In this document: positions 29,658-39,300 of the stretch, one piece after another
Position numbering within the stretch: the first letter of the stretch is position 1
Layout of the letters: each line of letters opens with the position of its first letter
Origin: Lachnospiraceae bacterium
GTDB lineage: Bacteria > Bacillota > Clostridia > Lachnospirales > Lachnospiraceae
Length of the DNA: 64,000 nt
NCBI GenBank assembly: GCA_024403615.1
Contig: JAKSRM010000002.1
Location: 113,206-177,205, forward strand
Reading direction: 5' to 3'
Program-made: the position numbers and the translations under genes
Notes under the pieces: model-generated
What the model was told of the DNA's origin: nothing
The model's input: only the letters and a program-made list of their open reading frames with translations
The model's database searches: none

Positions 29658-30712
29658 TACTCTGCCTCTACATAGGACCGATAGGATTCATATAATCCGT
29701 TCCAAATTGCTGCTGTGGATTCCGGATTCTCCTCTTCCGTCTTTCTCTTATCTTTAAAATCGCAGGTCCGTTTCATATACTGGGCTAAATACCTGCTGAT
29801 TTTTTCACTTCCGTAAACGTTAAAATGGGAAGAAGAATCGGCCAAATCCGTTTTCTCGTCAATTCCCATTTCTGCCAAAGGCTCCGGCGTATTCATCTCA
29901 AAGAATTCCAGGCCTTCCTCTTTAGCAAATTTTGTTACTGCTTCATGGATGTCTTTCGTCCAGCCTTTGGAAGGCGTTTTAAAGAGCACCAGACGAATTC
30001 CCTTGGATTCGCAAAGTTCCCGCATCAAACCAAAGTAATGGCGGTTCACATCCGTGATTTCTGTTACATATCCAGCTCCCAGTTCTTCATTGGTCGGAAG
30101 CCATGGATAGTCTTTTTCATAAATATAGTGGTCTTTCGTAGCCACATAGCCCATAAAAAGATGCTCGTACTTGTCGTGATATTTGCTGTATACCGTTCTC
30201 TCAAACAGTTCTTTCCAACGGCTGTGGAACTTATACAAAGGAATCAGATAATTAATCTTTTTATAATTATCTACGGTAATGCTGTTATCTTTTTCATCAT
30301 CTTCCTTCAGCTCGCTAATCAGCTTCAGCTTGTCAAAATTCAAAGGCATTTTGTCTAAGGACAGCTGGTTAAAGGAAGCTTTTCCGTAATTATATTGAAA
30401 GCCGCTGGTGTCGAAAAATACCACCTTTGGCGTATGTTTTTTTAATTCAGTTTTCAGCTGATAGTAATTGATAATAATCGGTGCCTGTTCGCTGGAAAGG
30501 TTATATCCCACATAACCTGCCTCGTCCCAAATGACGGTTGGATTCACATCATAAAAAACATTGCTGGTTCCCAGGACGATATAATCCAGGTCTTCACAAC
30601 CTTTGGAAGTGTCTGCGGAAAAATCCGTTTGGGGCATAAATAAAGCGTTTGCTCCAATCAGCAGCAACAAAAGGATCAATATGAAAATAAGCGCTTTTCC
30701 TAATTTTTTCAT
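29657..30712 (-). CDS. SGNH-like membrane-anchored protein
   Basis: This 351-residue protein has an N-terminal anchor (ALIFILILLLLLIGANALF) and an SGNH-like body: YIVLGTSNVFYDVNP carries the GTSN block near residue 46, and DSSSHFNVYGSEKISRYL holds the Asp-His pair near residue 305. Positions match acyltransferase partners rather than secreted lipases. It abuts MBOAT copy 1 with no intergenic base and touches copy 2 by one base, so its functional partner is ambiguous, though the order within the operon favours copy 1. Confidence 0.72.
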   Translation of the reverse strand: MKKLGKALIFILILLLLLIGANALFMPQTDFSADTSKGCEDLDYIVLGTSNVFYDVNPTVIWDEAGYVGYNLSSEQAPIIINYYQLKTELKKHTPKVVFFDTSGFQYNYGKASFNQLSLDKMPLNFDKLKLISELKEDDEKDNSITVDNYKKINYLIPLYKFHSRWKELFERTVYSKYHDKYEHLFMGYVATKDHYIYEKDYPWLPTNEELGAGYVTEITDVNRHYFGLMRELCESKGIRLVLFKTPSKGWTKDIHEAVTKFAKEEGLEFFEMNTPEPLAEMGIDEKTDLADSSSHFNVYGSEKISRYLAQYMKRTCDFKDKRKTEEENPESTAAIWNGLYESYRSYVEAE

Positions 30713-32260
30713 TTAAAATCCCTGATAAATAAAACTTCCAGCCTCTAAGTTGCCGCCATAGTTTCCTACAATAATTACGACCAATAACATTACCAACAGA
30801 ATCAGCCACCGGAGGACAATATTCATGTCCGAAAGGCGGTCTCTTATATCTTTCTTTTTGTGGAGAGTGGCCAGCACAATCCAAAGAATTACGCCCAAAA
30901 GGATGACCACAAAATCTAGCAGATCTACGCCTAACAGTTTTATGTCGGTAACCTTCTCAATTCCCGTTTCTGGAATGCTGATAAGACCCTGGACCGGCTT
31001 TTTAAAGATATTACCAAGGTAGGCCATTCCTTCTTTGATGGTCGGCATAAAGAAAAAGAAAGCTCCAATCATGGCCAGAAAATAGGTGCGTGCAGCACAG
31101 AATACTCCATAAGCTTTGGATGCCACCAGTTTTGGAAATCTGCTGTCAAATTTCTTAATTGGACCGTCCAGTACGGTTGCAACAATAATAATCAAAGCAT
31201 AGTAAAGACCGGATATGATATATTTCATTTCCAGTCCGTGCCATACTCCATATACAATCCACACCAGCAAAACGCCGATGCAGGTAACTAAAACGGAAGC
31301 ACCTTTTCTTCCGATTTTATCTTTCGCTTTTTTGTTTAATAATTTTGCAGGCTTTGAGGTGATGAAACTATACATTACATAGTCTCTAAGCCATGCGCCT
31401 AAGGTAATGTGCCATCTTCTCCAGAATTCCGGAATGCTCTTGGAAAGGTATGGATGGTCGAAATTCTCCGGAAGACGGATGCCTAAAATTTCCGCAGCTC
31501 CCAGTACGATGTCCATGCATCCGGAAAAATCCATATACAGATTCAAGGAGCATAAGGCAACAGCTAAAACAATCCATCCGCCGGAATAGAGGTTTTCCTG
31601 CCATCCTGTGGTTAAGGTTCCTACCACTGCAGAAAGCCGTTCCGCAACCACCAGCTTTTTAAAGAAGCCCCAAATCATCCGTAAGATTCCATAGGTAAGG
31701 TTTTCATACTGGAATTTGTGATAGGTAAAAAGCTGTTTACTTAACTCGTCGTAGCGGTTAATCGGTCCCTGGGTCAGCACTGGGAAAAAGCTGATAAAAG
31801 TTAAAACCTTGGCAAAATTATTCTCCGCAGGATATTTGTCCCGGAACACATCGATGGAATAGCTGATGCCAGAAATGGAATAATAAGAAATGCCTAACGG
31901 AACGATGTAGTTCAAGGAACTGCCTGCCGTCTTTCCTGCGAAATTCAGCTGTCCTAACAGGCTTGCAAAGCCTTGGCCAAACCATCCGGCATATTTCAAA
32001 ACCACAACGATTCCGAAAATCAAAACTAGTTCCAGAATAAATAGACCTTTTGATTTTTTTGTTTCAAATACTTTGGTAAAAGCGAAAATGAGTAACGCTT
32101 CTACCAACACAAATACTAAGAAACCTCCGCTGGCCAGGGCGTAAAACCCAAGACTTGATACCAAAAGCCATACCCATTGAGCGTTTCCGCGCAACAGATA
32201 ATAAACCAGCGTTACGATGCCTAGAAATATTAAAAAGTAAATTGAAACAAGGCTTATCAT
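30713..32260 (-). CDS. MBOAT-family membrane O-acyltransferase (copy 1)
   Basis: This 515-residue polytopic protein has KSIPEFWRRWHITLGAWLRDY near residue 280 and the catalytic-His segment GVWHGLEMKYI near residue 338, with hydrophobic helices throughout. It lies 4 bases after the first carrier-protein gene, as dltB lies close to dltC in other operons, so a carrier-bound acyl donor is plausible. It differs from copies 2 and 3 in length and helices, so the three are not recent duplicates. Confidence 0.9.
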   Translation of the reverse strand: MISLVSIYFLIFLGIVTLVYYLLRGNAQWVWLLVSSLGFYALASGGFLVFVLVEALLIFAFTKVFETKKSKGLFILELVLIFGIVVVLKYAGWFGQGFASLLGQLNFAGKTAGSSLNYIVPLGISYYSISGISYSIDVFRDKYPAENNFAKVLTFISFFPVLTQGPINRYDELSKQLFTYHKFQYENLTYGILRMIWGFFKKLVVAERLSAVVGTLTTGWQENLYSGGWIVLAVALCSLNLYMDFSGCMDIVLGAAEILGIRLPENFDHPYLSKSIPEFWRRWHITLGAWLRDYVMYSFITSKPAKLLNKKAKDKIGRKGASVLVTCIGVLLVWIVYGVWHGLEMKYIISGLYYALIIIVATVLDGPIKKFDSRFPKLVASKAYGVFCAARTYFLAMIGAFFFFMPTIKEGMAYLGNIFKKPVQGLISIPETGIEKVTDIKLLGVDLLDFVVILLGVILWIVLATLHKKKDIRDRLSDMNIVLRWLILLVMLLVVIIVGNYGGNLEAGSFIYQGF

Positions 32261-32264
32261 TTAC

Positions 32265-32489
32265 TTACTGCAGATCTTCCACCAATTCACAAATAGAGTC
32301 GATGGTTGCAAACTGCTCTTTTGTTATATATTTTGCTTTAATAGAAATATCAAATTCATCTTCCAGGGCAGAAACGATTTCGATAATGTCCAAAGATGTG
32401 ATGATTTCATCTTCTAACATATTGTCGCCATCGTATTCTTCAATGTCTTCGTTGATTTCTGCTAAAATGCTGATAATTTTTTCTTTCAT
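32265..32489 (-). CDS. Acyl/amino-acyl carrier protein (DltC-like)
   Basis: This 74-residue four-helix carrier has its phosphopantetheine Ser at position 32 in ITSLDIIEIVSALEDEF; the residue before Ser is Thr rather than the usual Asp. Spacing and the acidic helix 2 fit ACP or DltC proteins. It lies between the second carrier (69 bases upstream) and MBOAT copy 1. Likely role: to hold the acyl or amino-acyl thioester that a ligase or FkbH-like enzyme loads. Confidence 0.85.
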   Translation of the reverse strand: MKEKIISILAEINEDIEEYDGDNMLEDEIITSLDIIEIVSALEDEFDISIKAKYITKEQFATIDSICELVEDLQ

Positions 32490-32558
32490 GGTTCCTCCAA
32501 AATAGTATTGTATTTATGCTCTGTTTTCCGCCAAACTAGACGGACAATATTCTTCCCA

Positions 32559-32804
32559 TCAGATGGTTGTTCCCCGGGCTTTAATGATTTCTACCATTTC
32601 TCCTACGTCTTTCATGCCGTTGACTTCTACCATGGAGAACTTCAGGCCAAAGCGTTTTTCAATAGCTACAACCAGATTGATATGCTCTAGGCTGTCCCAG
32701 TCTTCAATGTCATCGGAAGTTGTAGAAGCTTCCACAACAATCTCGTCATCATCAAAAATGTCCTGGAATATTTCGTTTAATGCATCATAAATTTTTTCTT
32801 CCAT
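32559..32804 (-). CDS. Acyl carrier protein, FkbH-partner type
   Basis: This 81-residue carrier has Ser38 in IEDWDSLEHINLVVAIEKRF, the WDSLEH form common in carriers next to FkbH-like proteins. It sits 12 bases after the FkbH-like gene. In polyketide systems FkbH loads a glyceryl unit from 1,3-bisphosphoglycerate onto such a carrier. By analogy this one may receive a three-carbon unit here. The frame, length and ribosome site (GGAG) are normal. Confidence 0.87.
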   Translation of the reverse strand: MEEKIYDALNEIFQDIFDDDEIVVEASTTSDDIEDWDSLEHINLVVAIEKRFGLKFSMVEVNGMKDVGEMVEIIKARGTTI

Positions 32805-32816
32805 TGTTTACTCCTG

Positions 32817-34598
32817 TTATTCGTTATTTATCGTAATTACTTTGCACTGTTTTTGATAATCATTTACGGAAAGTTTCCATCGGTCTTCTTTTTCTTCAAA
32901 TCCCAAAACCGAATATAACTTTGCTACCATGGCGTTTTTCTTGGTTGGATAATAGTAGCCAATAATGGTTTCCACGTTTTTTGCTTTTGCCTTTTCTACT
33001 AGTTCGTCCAGCATAGCAAACTCCAGGTCTCGTTTCAGAACCCGGCAACTCATCAAATTCAATCGAATATGAGCTTCCTTTCTTTCCGGATTTTCCTGTG
33101 AGGTTAGTATTTCAGCAGCTTCTACTGCAACCACGCCGTTATCGCCGAACTTATCTTCCAGTCTTCCGTAAAGGGTAATCCAGTTTTCACTTTCCGCCAT
33201 TTGTTCGATATCCGTTACACTGCAACGCAAAGTGGTCAGATTGAACTGATTGCTTTTGTTGGTCAGCTGGGAAATTCTCGGAATGGTTTCCGTTCCAAAG
33301 GCTTTAATATCAGCTTTCATTTCCAGACTTAATAAATAGTCTTCGTAATTTTCAAAAGCAGACTGGGCCTTTTCCCGCTCCATATTGGCTTTATACATTT
33401 CGTTTCTTTGGGTATCGTCTTTTGACAGATTGGTTACTTCAAAGAAACCGGATTTATCTAAAATATGGATATATTCTTCCGGGCCCGTAAGTTCCGGAAC
33501 CGCAACACCCTTCACCTGTTCCCGGACAATATGCCGCTCCGCCGGATTGTCATCTACGAATACGAAAGAATCCACGCCTAAATTCAGTTCTTCCGCAATG
33601 GCTAAAAGGTTTCGGTCCTTCGGTTCCCAATTGGCTTTCATGCAAAGAAAGTCGTCTGGTCTTAAGGCTCCTCGTTCTAGATTTAAGCCTGCCAGAGCGT
33701 TTTCATAATCATTTTTGGAATCAATGTTCAAAAGGACGCCGATATCTTTTTGAGCCTTGATGTACTGCTGAAATTCCAGAAAAGTTTCTGCTTCGGAACT
33801 TTCTGCTCCCACTTTTACATTCTCTGGTCCATCGTCTCCGATAATGCCGCCCCAAAGGGTATTATCCAGGTCCAGTACCAGTGCCTTTTTATTTTTTCCG
33901 TAAATAGATTTGATGATATTGGCTACGGAAAAGCAAAGGGTCGGCATCAGGCTTACCTGTGGACAATATTTATACATGTTCCAATAAAACGGATCGCACC
34001 ATTTTTCCAATCCTTCACAAGCAGAAAGGTAATTTACATCGTGAATAAACATGTTTTCCTTACTTTCTGCATATTCTGCAAAGCGTTCATTCAACCGGGA
34101 AATAAAATGCACTCTGCCATGGATATCAGTGGCATCTTTATTGCCCAACAGTCTCCAAGTTGGCATCTCAAAGTTGTTCTGAATGATGACCGCTTTGGTC
34201 TGTTCCAGATTCTCCCAAACGTCTTTAAAGTAATTAAAGACGTTATCTTCTTTAGTAAGAACTTCTTCCGGACTATCATTAACGGAAGGCCAATAGTTGA
34301 TATTATGGATGCTGGTATGAATGTAAAATACATCTGCTCCAAAGCTTTCCAACTCTGGATTTTTAAAGCAGGCATCTTCATAGAATTGATTGTACTCGCT
34401 CTCATAAAACGTAGCTTCTATTCCTGCATTCAAAAGAAACAGGTCCAAAATCTGAGCAACAAGAGCTGTTGTAGAACCACCAAGAATCGCAATATTCTTT
34501 TTTATTCTGACGTTACCGTCTTTCATCAATTCCCTTCGGAATGATTTTTTCTTTTGCAAAATCAAATCACTGTCAAAGGGGTATTCCAGTTCTTTCAT
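32817..34598 (-). CDS. FkbH-like HAD-IIIC protein
   Basis: This 593-residue soluble protein has three parts. Residues about 30-230 are SGNH-like (IAILGGSTTALVAQI; HDVNYLS). Residues about 235-370 are a HAD domain with nucleophile Asp243 and Asp245 in VLDLDNTLWGGIIGDDG and later VFVDDNPAERHIV. The C-terminus from about 430 is GNAT-like (GDNGVVAVEAAEIL; LNLMSCRVLKRDLE). FkbH-type enzymes dephosphorylate 1,3-bisphosphoglycerate and load glyceryl on a carrier protein. It is the first gene of the operon, behind a strong promoter and GGAGGATGT. Confidence 0.88.
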   Translation of the reverse strand: MKELEYPFDSDLILQKKKSFRRELMKDGNVRIKKNIAILGGSTTALVAQILDLFLLNAGIEATFYESEYNQFYEDACFKNPELESFGADVFYIHTSIHNINYWPSVNDSPEEVLTKEDNVFNYFKDVWENLEQTKAVIIQNNFEMPTWRLLGNKDATDIHGRVHFISRLNERFAEYAESKENMFIHDVNYLSACEGLEKWCDPFYWNMYKYCPQVSLMPTLCFSVANIIKSIYGKNKKALVLDLDNTLWGGIIGDDGPENVKVGAESSEAETFLEFQQYIKAQKDIGVLLNIDSKNDYENALAGLNLERGALRPDDFLCMKANWEPKDRNLLAIAEELNLGVDSFVFVDDNPAERHIVREQVKGVAVPELTGPEEYIHILDKSGFFEVTNLSKDDTQRNEMYKANMEREKAQSAFENYEDYLLSLEMKADIKAFGTETIPRISQLTNKSNQFNLTTLRCSVTDIEQMAESENWITLYGRLEDKFGDNGVVAVEAAEILTSQENPERKEAHIRLNLMSCRVLKRDLEFAMLDELVEKAKAKNVETIIGYYYPTKKNAMVAKLYSVLGFEEKEDRWKLSVNDYQKQCKVITINNE

Positions 34599-34669
34599 AC
34601 ATCCTCCGGAAGATATTTTTTACACACCAATAAAATATGCCCTTTTCAAAGCATATAATAAATCAAGTT

Positions 34670-34698
34670 ATTATACTTTAATTGAGAAATCTCTTCAA
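34670..34698 (-). promoter_or_regulatory. Promoter of the 12-gene acylation operon
   Basis: TTGAAG, a 17-bp spacer and a perfect TATAAT on the minus strand, about 70 bases upstream of the FkbH-like start. No other convincing promoter was seen inside the operon. Confidence 0.8.
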
Positions 34699-34732
34699 TC
34701 ATAATAAAAAGAATAATAAAGAAAAAATATGA

Positions 34733-34760
34733 AAAAAGTGGGAATGAAATCCCACTTTTT
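34733..34760. terminator. Bidirectional terminator between tRNA-Leu and the acylation operon
   Basis: Perfect 11-bp arms AAAAAGTGGGA and TCCCACTTTTT around a 6-nt loop. It gives a T-run on both strands and would end the unit containing tRNA-Leu. Confidence 0.85.
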
Positions 34761-34767
34761 CTACACC

Positions 34768-34847
34768 TGCGGGTAACAGGACTTGAACCTGCACGGTCTC
34801 CCACTAGATCCTAAGTCTAGCGCGTCTGCCAATTCCGCCATACCCGC
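34768..34847 (-). tRNA. tRNA-Leu (TAG)
   Basis: The acceptor arms GCGGGTA and TACCCGC pair, the discriminator is A and CCA is not encoded. The anticodon stem CTAGA/TCTAG encloses CTTAGGA, giving anticodon TAG. There is a short extra arm and a normal GGTTCAAGTCC T-arm. It lies between the foldase gene and a strong terminator. Confidence 0.96.
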
Positions 34848-34856
34848 GAAAGATAT

Positions 34857-34888
34857 CGGCAACTGACAGAAAAATCTGTCAGCTGCCG
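34857..34888 (-). terminator. Strong hairpin between the foldase gene and tRNA-Leu
   Basis: A 14-bp stem, CGGCAGCTGACAGA with TCTGTCAGTTGCCG, closes a TTTT loop 7 bases after the foldase stop. No long T-run follows (ATATCTTTC), so it may be a weak terminator or a processing or stability element for a joint mRNA-tRNA transcript. Confidence 0.5.
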
Positions 34889-34895
34889 GATTAAT

Positions 34896-36212
34896 TTAGT
34901 TTGCTGCTGCCTCCGTAGGAACTTCGGATAACTCATCCACAAGGGTTACGTTTGGTTCCAAAGCTTCCAGTACTAAGTTATATTTGTACTCCAGATTTTC
35001 AAAGAGATATAACCACTCTTCGCCGGATTGCTCTTTGAATTCTTCTAAGTCGTAATACTGATTATATCCGCTACGTCCCATATATTCAACAATGCACTGA
35101 TCCAGACCTTCTTCGGTTACTTCCAGTTTCTTTTCTTTGATAATCTTGTCCAGAATCATGACGATATCCATGTAGTAATGAGCTTCTTCCAATTCGTATT
35201 CCTCTGCGGAAGCGTAGCCCATAGCCTGAGCGTAAGCATCGGTCTCAAGGCCGTACATCGCTGCGTAATACTCTAAGGATTTCTTGGAATAAGCTACCAG
35301 ATCTGCTTCTTTTTCTTCGTCATAAGAAATAACCTTCGCTTTTCTCTGAATGTCCGCCATCATAGCGTCATGCAGATAGAAATGATAAATGTAATCTGCT
35401 ACATAATCCTTCAGTTCTGCAACCGTATTTAACTGTTTTGGAAGGGCGTCATAAGAATACTCCTGAACGAATTCATCGGTCAGTTCTGGGGTAATTACAA
35501 CAACCTTGGAGTGAATCGTTACTTTGAAATTAACAGCTTTGCCTGCCATCTCACTATTTCCATAATTTTCCGGGAAGGTAAGTGGAAGGTTCACGGTGGA
35601 ACCGATTTCTTTTCCAATCAATCCATCTTCAAATCCAGAAATAAACTGTCCTGAACCAATGGTCAGATGCTGGTCCTGAGCTGTGCCGCCTTCAAAAGCT
35701 ACACCAGTATCTGCATAGGTTCCTTCGTAATCAATATGCAGTGTATCGCCTAAAGCTACAACACCGGTCGTCTGTTCTTCTGTGGTCTGCTGAGAAGAAA
35801 GGAGCTGAGTAATATAACTATTAACGGTTTCTTCTGTTACATCTACGTCAGAACGTAATACTTCAACCTGAGAATAATCGCCTAATTCAACTTTGGAACC
35901 GGATTTTTTGCTTCCGCCGAACCATCCCATCTTGATTCCAACAAATGCAAGACAAGCCAACACAATTACGACAACAACTGCGCCTACAATAATCGCGATT
36001 TTTGCTGATTTGTCCAGTTTCTTTTTCGGTTCTGCTGGAGATGCTGGTTTTTCTACAACTACTTCTTTGATTTCTTCGGTAGTCTCTGTAATCTCAGAAG
36101 TGGTCTCTTTGATTTCTTCTGTAATCTCAGAAGCTTCTTCTTTTACTTCTTCAACAACTTCTTCGGTTGCTTCTTCTACCAGTTCTTCTGTTTCTTTCTT
36201 AATTTCGTCCAT
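34896..36212 (-). CDS. Membrane-anchored trigger-factor-like peptidyl-prolyl isomerase
   Basis: This 438-residue protein begins with about 60 residues of Glu/Thr/Val-rich coiled-coil-like repeat, a basic patch KKKLDKSAK, and one membrane helix (residues about 70-98). The positive charges before the helix suggest the C-terminus is outside. An FKBP-type domain follows (GDTLHIDYEGTYADTG; GSGQFISGFEDGLIG; LPLTFPENYG), then a helical region resembling the C-terminal domain of trigger factor (TPELTDEFVQEYSYDAL onward). Cytosolic trigger factor has a ribosome-binding domain instead of the anchor, so this is likely an extracytoplasmic foldase. tRNA-Leu is downstream. Confidence 0.8.
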   Translation of the reverse strand: MDEIKKETEELVEEATEEVVEEVKEEASEITEEIKETTSEITETTEEIKEVVVEKPASPAEPKKKLDKSAKIAIIVGAVVVVIVLACLAFVGIKMGWFGGSKKSGSKVELGDYSQVEVLRSDVDVTEETVNSYITQLLSSQQTTEEQTTGVVALGDTLHIDYEGTYADTGVAFEGGTAQDQHLTIGSGQFISGFEDGLIGKEIGSTVNLPLTFPENYGNSEMAGKAVNFKVTIHSKVVVITPELTDEFVQEYSYDALPKQLNTVAELKDYVADYIYHFYLHDAMMADIQRKAKVISYDEEKEADLVAYSKKSLEYYAAMYGLETDAYAQAMGYASAEEYELEEAHYYMDIVMILDKIIKEKKLEVTEEGLDQCIVEYMGRSGYNQYYDLEEFKEQSGEEWLYLFENLEYKYNLVLEALEPNVTLVDELSEVPTEAAAN

Positions 36213-36315
36213 GATTCAACCTCTCATTTATCTCAATATGCAAAGCATATATTCTGCTAAACACCAGTGCATTCTATCACAGGCCATGACTGGATTAAAG
36301 TGAAAAATCCGTGTC

Positions 36316-39300
36316 TTATTCGGACCGTAAGGCAATTACCGGATCCCTCTTTGCCGCTTTCTTGGAAGGAATCAGACCACCGATAATGGTGATGGCAATA
36401 CTGATAACAATCAGGATGATTCCGTTGGTAATCGGCAGTTGGGCGCTTAAATCCGTATTACCCATAAGTCCATGAATGATGGAATTTATCGGTATTAGGG
36501 CTAGTAGAGATATACCTACGCCGATAATTCCCGATAGGCATCCAATAATAAAGGTCTCCGCGTTGAATACCTGGGAAATATTGGCTTTGGAAGCACCTAA
36601 AGCTCTTAATACACCAATTTCCTTGGTTCTTTCCAGTACGGAAATATTCGTAATAACACCAATCATAATACAGGATACGAACAAGGAAACTGCTACGAAT
36701 CCAATCAGTACGTAAGAAATCGCATCAATGATGGTGGTAACCGAGGACGTCAGTAAAGAAACGTAGTCGGTGTAAACGATTTTGTCATCTTCGGCTTTGT
36801 CTTTATTGTAATTATCGATGGATAAAGCGATTCCGTCTTTTCCTTCGAAGCTATCGGTATATAAACTGATGGAAGAAGGTGCATCCAGACTGATCATACC
36901 AAAGGATTTCATGTTGTCGTCATAGCTGGTGCTGTTCATAAACTGATCATAATAATCTGCCAGCATCTTCTGGGTTGCCGTATTATCCAGCCAATACTGA
37001 ACTACGTCCGCCATATCTTCTTCATCCATGGAAAAATCGATGCCACTTACAGCAGAGCCTAAATCCAAATTAATATTCAGGTTATCGCCCCAATTGTAGT
37101 CATAAGCAATACTATCGAAATCGATATCTTCCAGTTGCTCTTGTAATTTCTCCCAATCAATTCTTGGAAGGGTTGTCGGCTCTTCTGTGGCCGGCTCTTC
37201 GCTGGTAGGTTCCTCACTGGTTGGTTCTTCTCCTGTCGGTTCTTCCTCTCCAGTGGTTTCTTCAGAAGATTCTTCTGTGGAGTCTTCTTCCGTAGTTTCT
37301 TCTTCCGCAACGGTTGTAGTTTCTTCTTCTGCCGTCGGTTCGGTTTCATCTGCCGGTAAAGTTGGAATATCGAAATCAATTTCGCCGGAGCCCCAGATTT
37401 CGCTGGCGCCTACTTCAAAAGCTTCTCTTGCAGAATCTAACATAGACTGCATAGCCTGATCAAAGGCAGAATAAATAGCTCCTCCGATTGCAGAACTTAA
37501 TTCTCCGCTTAAAGCGTCCATCTGCGTCGTCATCATAGCAGACATTCCGCCTTCGTAATCCATCATCATAATGGTAGAAAACAGAGCCGCTTTATCGTTG
37601 GTGTCCTGTTTTTCAATATAATCTCTAGCTTTTTTCGCTTTTACACTTTCCGTTAAATCCTGGTCATCAAAGCGTTGACCCGTAAGAACGTCGATTTCCG
37701 GTTTTGCCTGCTGAGCCTTCACAACATCGCTGTTATTGGAAACATCAATAATCTTTTCTGTCAGCAAAGTAGAATATCCTACGGAAGTTGGAATGTTCTG
37801 GTTGGAAGCGTCTTCGTTTATTTTTACCAGGCCGACTACCCGTAAATCGATACCATTTTGAACGGCCTTTTCCATTTTCTTTTCATCGTTTCCGATGTGA
37901 CTGAAGGTTCCGTTTTCGTTCTTCTCATAGTAAGCCGCAGCCGGAACCACCGTAAATTTCTGCTGACACAATCTCTCGTAGGTGAACTTCAGCTCCTCCG
38001 CTTCCTTGCCTTCCTTGACTTTTTCCATGGCACTCTTATATTGCTTGTCATTAATAAATCCAAGCTGATATAACGTTCCGGAGAACAGGGTGTTATTTCG
38101 GTTAAGGACTAAAACGACTTCGTCATAATCATCTGGCCAGCTGCCATAAACTAAGTCGTAATTATCTTTTACCACGTCACTAACAACTTCTCCATCGATG
38201 CCTGGCATCATTTCAGAAAAGTTTTCTGCATTGTTATTTTCAGAGCCGCCCATAAGGGACGCCATATTGCTCATCATCAGAGAGCGGGCTTCCATCATGT
38301 TTCCGAAAATACTGCTTTCCTCTTCGTACTCGCTGCTGGTGCTGATATCGGTATCCACCAGTTTATTATTGGAATCATGGGTGTAAACCTTAAAGTCAAT
38401 ATCGTAAGTATAAATAATTCCGTTTTCTCCGAGATATTGATGAATCTCGCTGTCCGGATTGTCTAAATATTTTTTGAAGTCCGTTAAGTTATTTTCTTTG
38501 AAGCTGGTCGTAACCGCATTGGTAATCTGAATGTCCGCATAGTTTGCATAAACCATGTCCGGATCACGCTCTACTTTTGCTGGTTCCTCTGCCTCTGCTT
38601 CCGTTTCCTGTCCGCCTCCACTCGGAGCGCCAAACATCGAAGCCAGGTCAAAGCTGGTAGAGCTGATGGTAATCGGATAGCTGGTCATGGTATCCTTCTG
38701 GATTTTATCAATATAAGCATCTACACCCGTTGACATGGAAAGAATCAAGGCGATACCGATAATACCGATAGAACCAGCGAAGGATGTTAAAATCGTTCTG
38801 CCCTTTTTCGTTTTCAGGTTGTTAAAACTTAAAGCCAGAGACGTTAAGAAAGACATGCCGGAAAGTTTTTTCTTTTTGGATTTCTTTTTCTCTGGTTCTT
38901 CCGGTTCCATCTTTTCCTGGTCTACTTTTACTTCTTCGTCGGTATAAGGCTGGCTGTCATCGATAATTTTTCCGTCTTTTAATTTAACAATTCTGGAAGC
39001 GTATTGTTCCGCCAGTTCCGGGTTATGAGTAACCATAACAACCAGACGGTCATCGGCTACTTTTTTCAGAATATCCATAACCTGAATACTGGTTTCTGTA
39101 TCCAAAGCACCCGTTGGCTCATCTGCCAGAAGAATATCCGGATTATTTACCAAAGCTCTGGCTAAGGCTACACGCTGCATCTGTCCGCCAGACATCTGGT
39201 TCGGTTTTTTATGAATCTGCTCACCTAAGCCGACGGCTTCTAAGGCATTAATGGCAAGCTGTCTTCTGTCTTTGGCAGAAACGCCGCCGATGGTCAGAGC

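Noticed and set aside
21778..34598. Non-ribosomal peptide or polyketide cluster
   Set aside because: Carriers, an adenylation enzyme and an FkbH-like protein are present, but no condensation or ketosynthase domains. The three MBOAT/SGNH pairs point to envelope acylation.
21778..34598. Canonical dlt operon
   Set aside because: The gene order, three MBOATs and the FkbH, SDR and MaoC genes do not fit dltXABCD; only the ligase and one carrier look Dlt-like.
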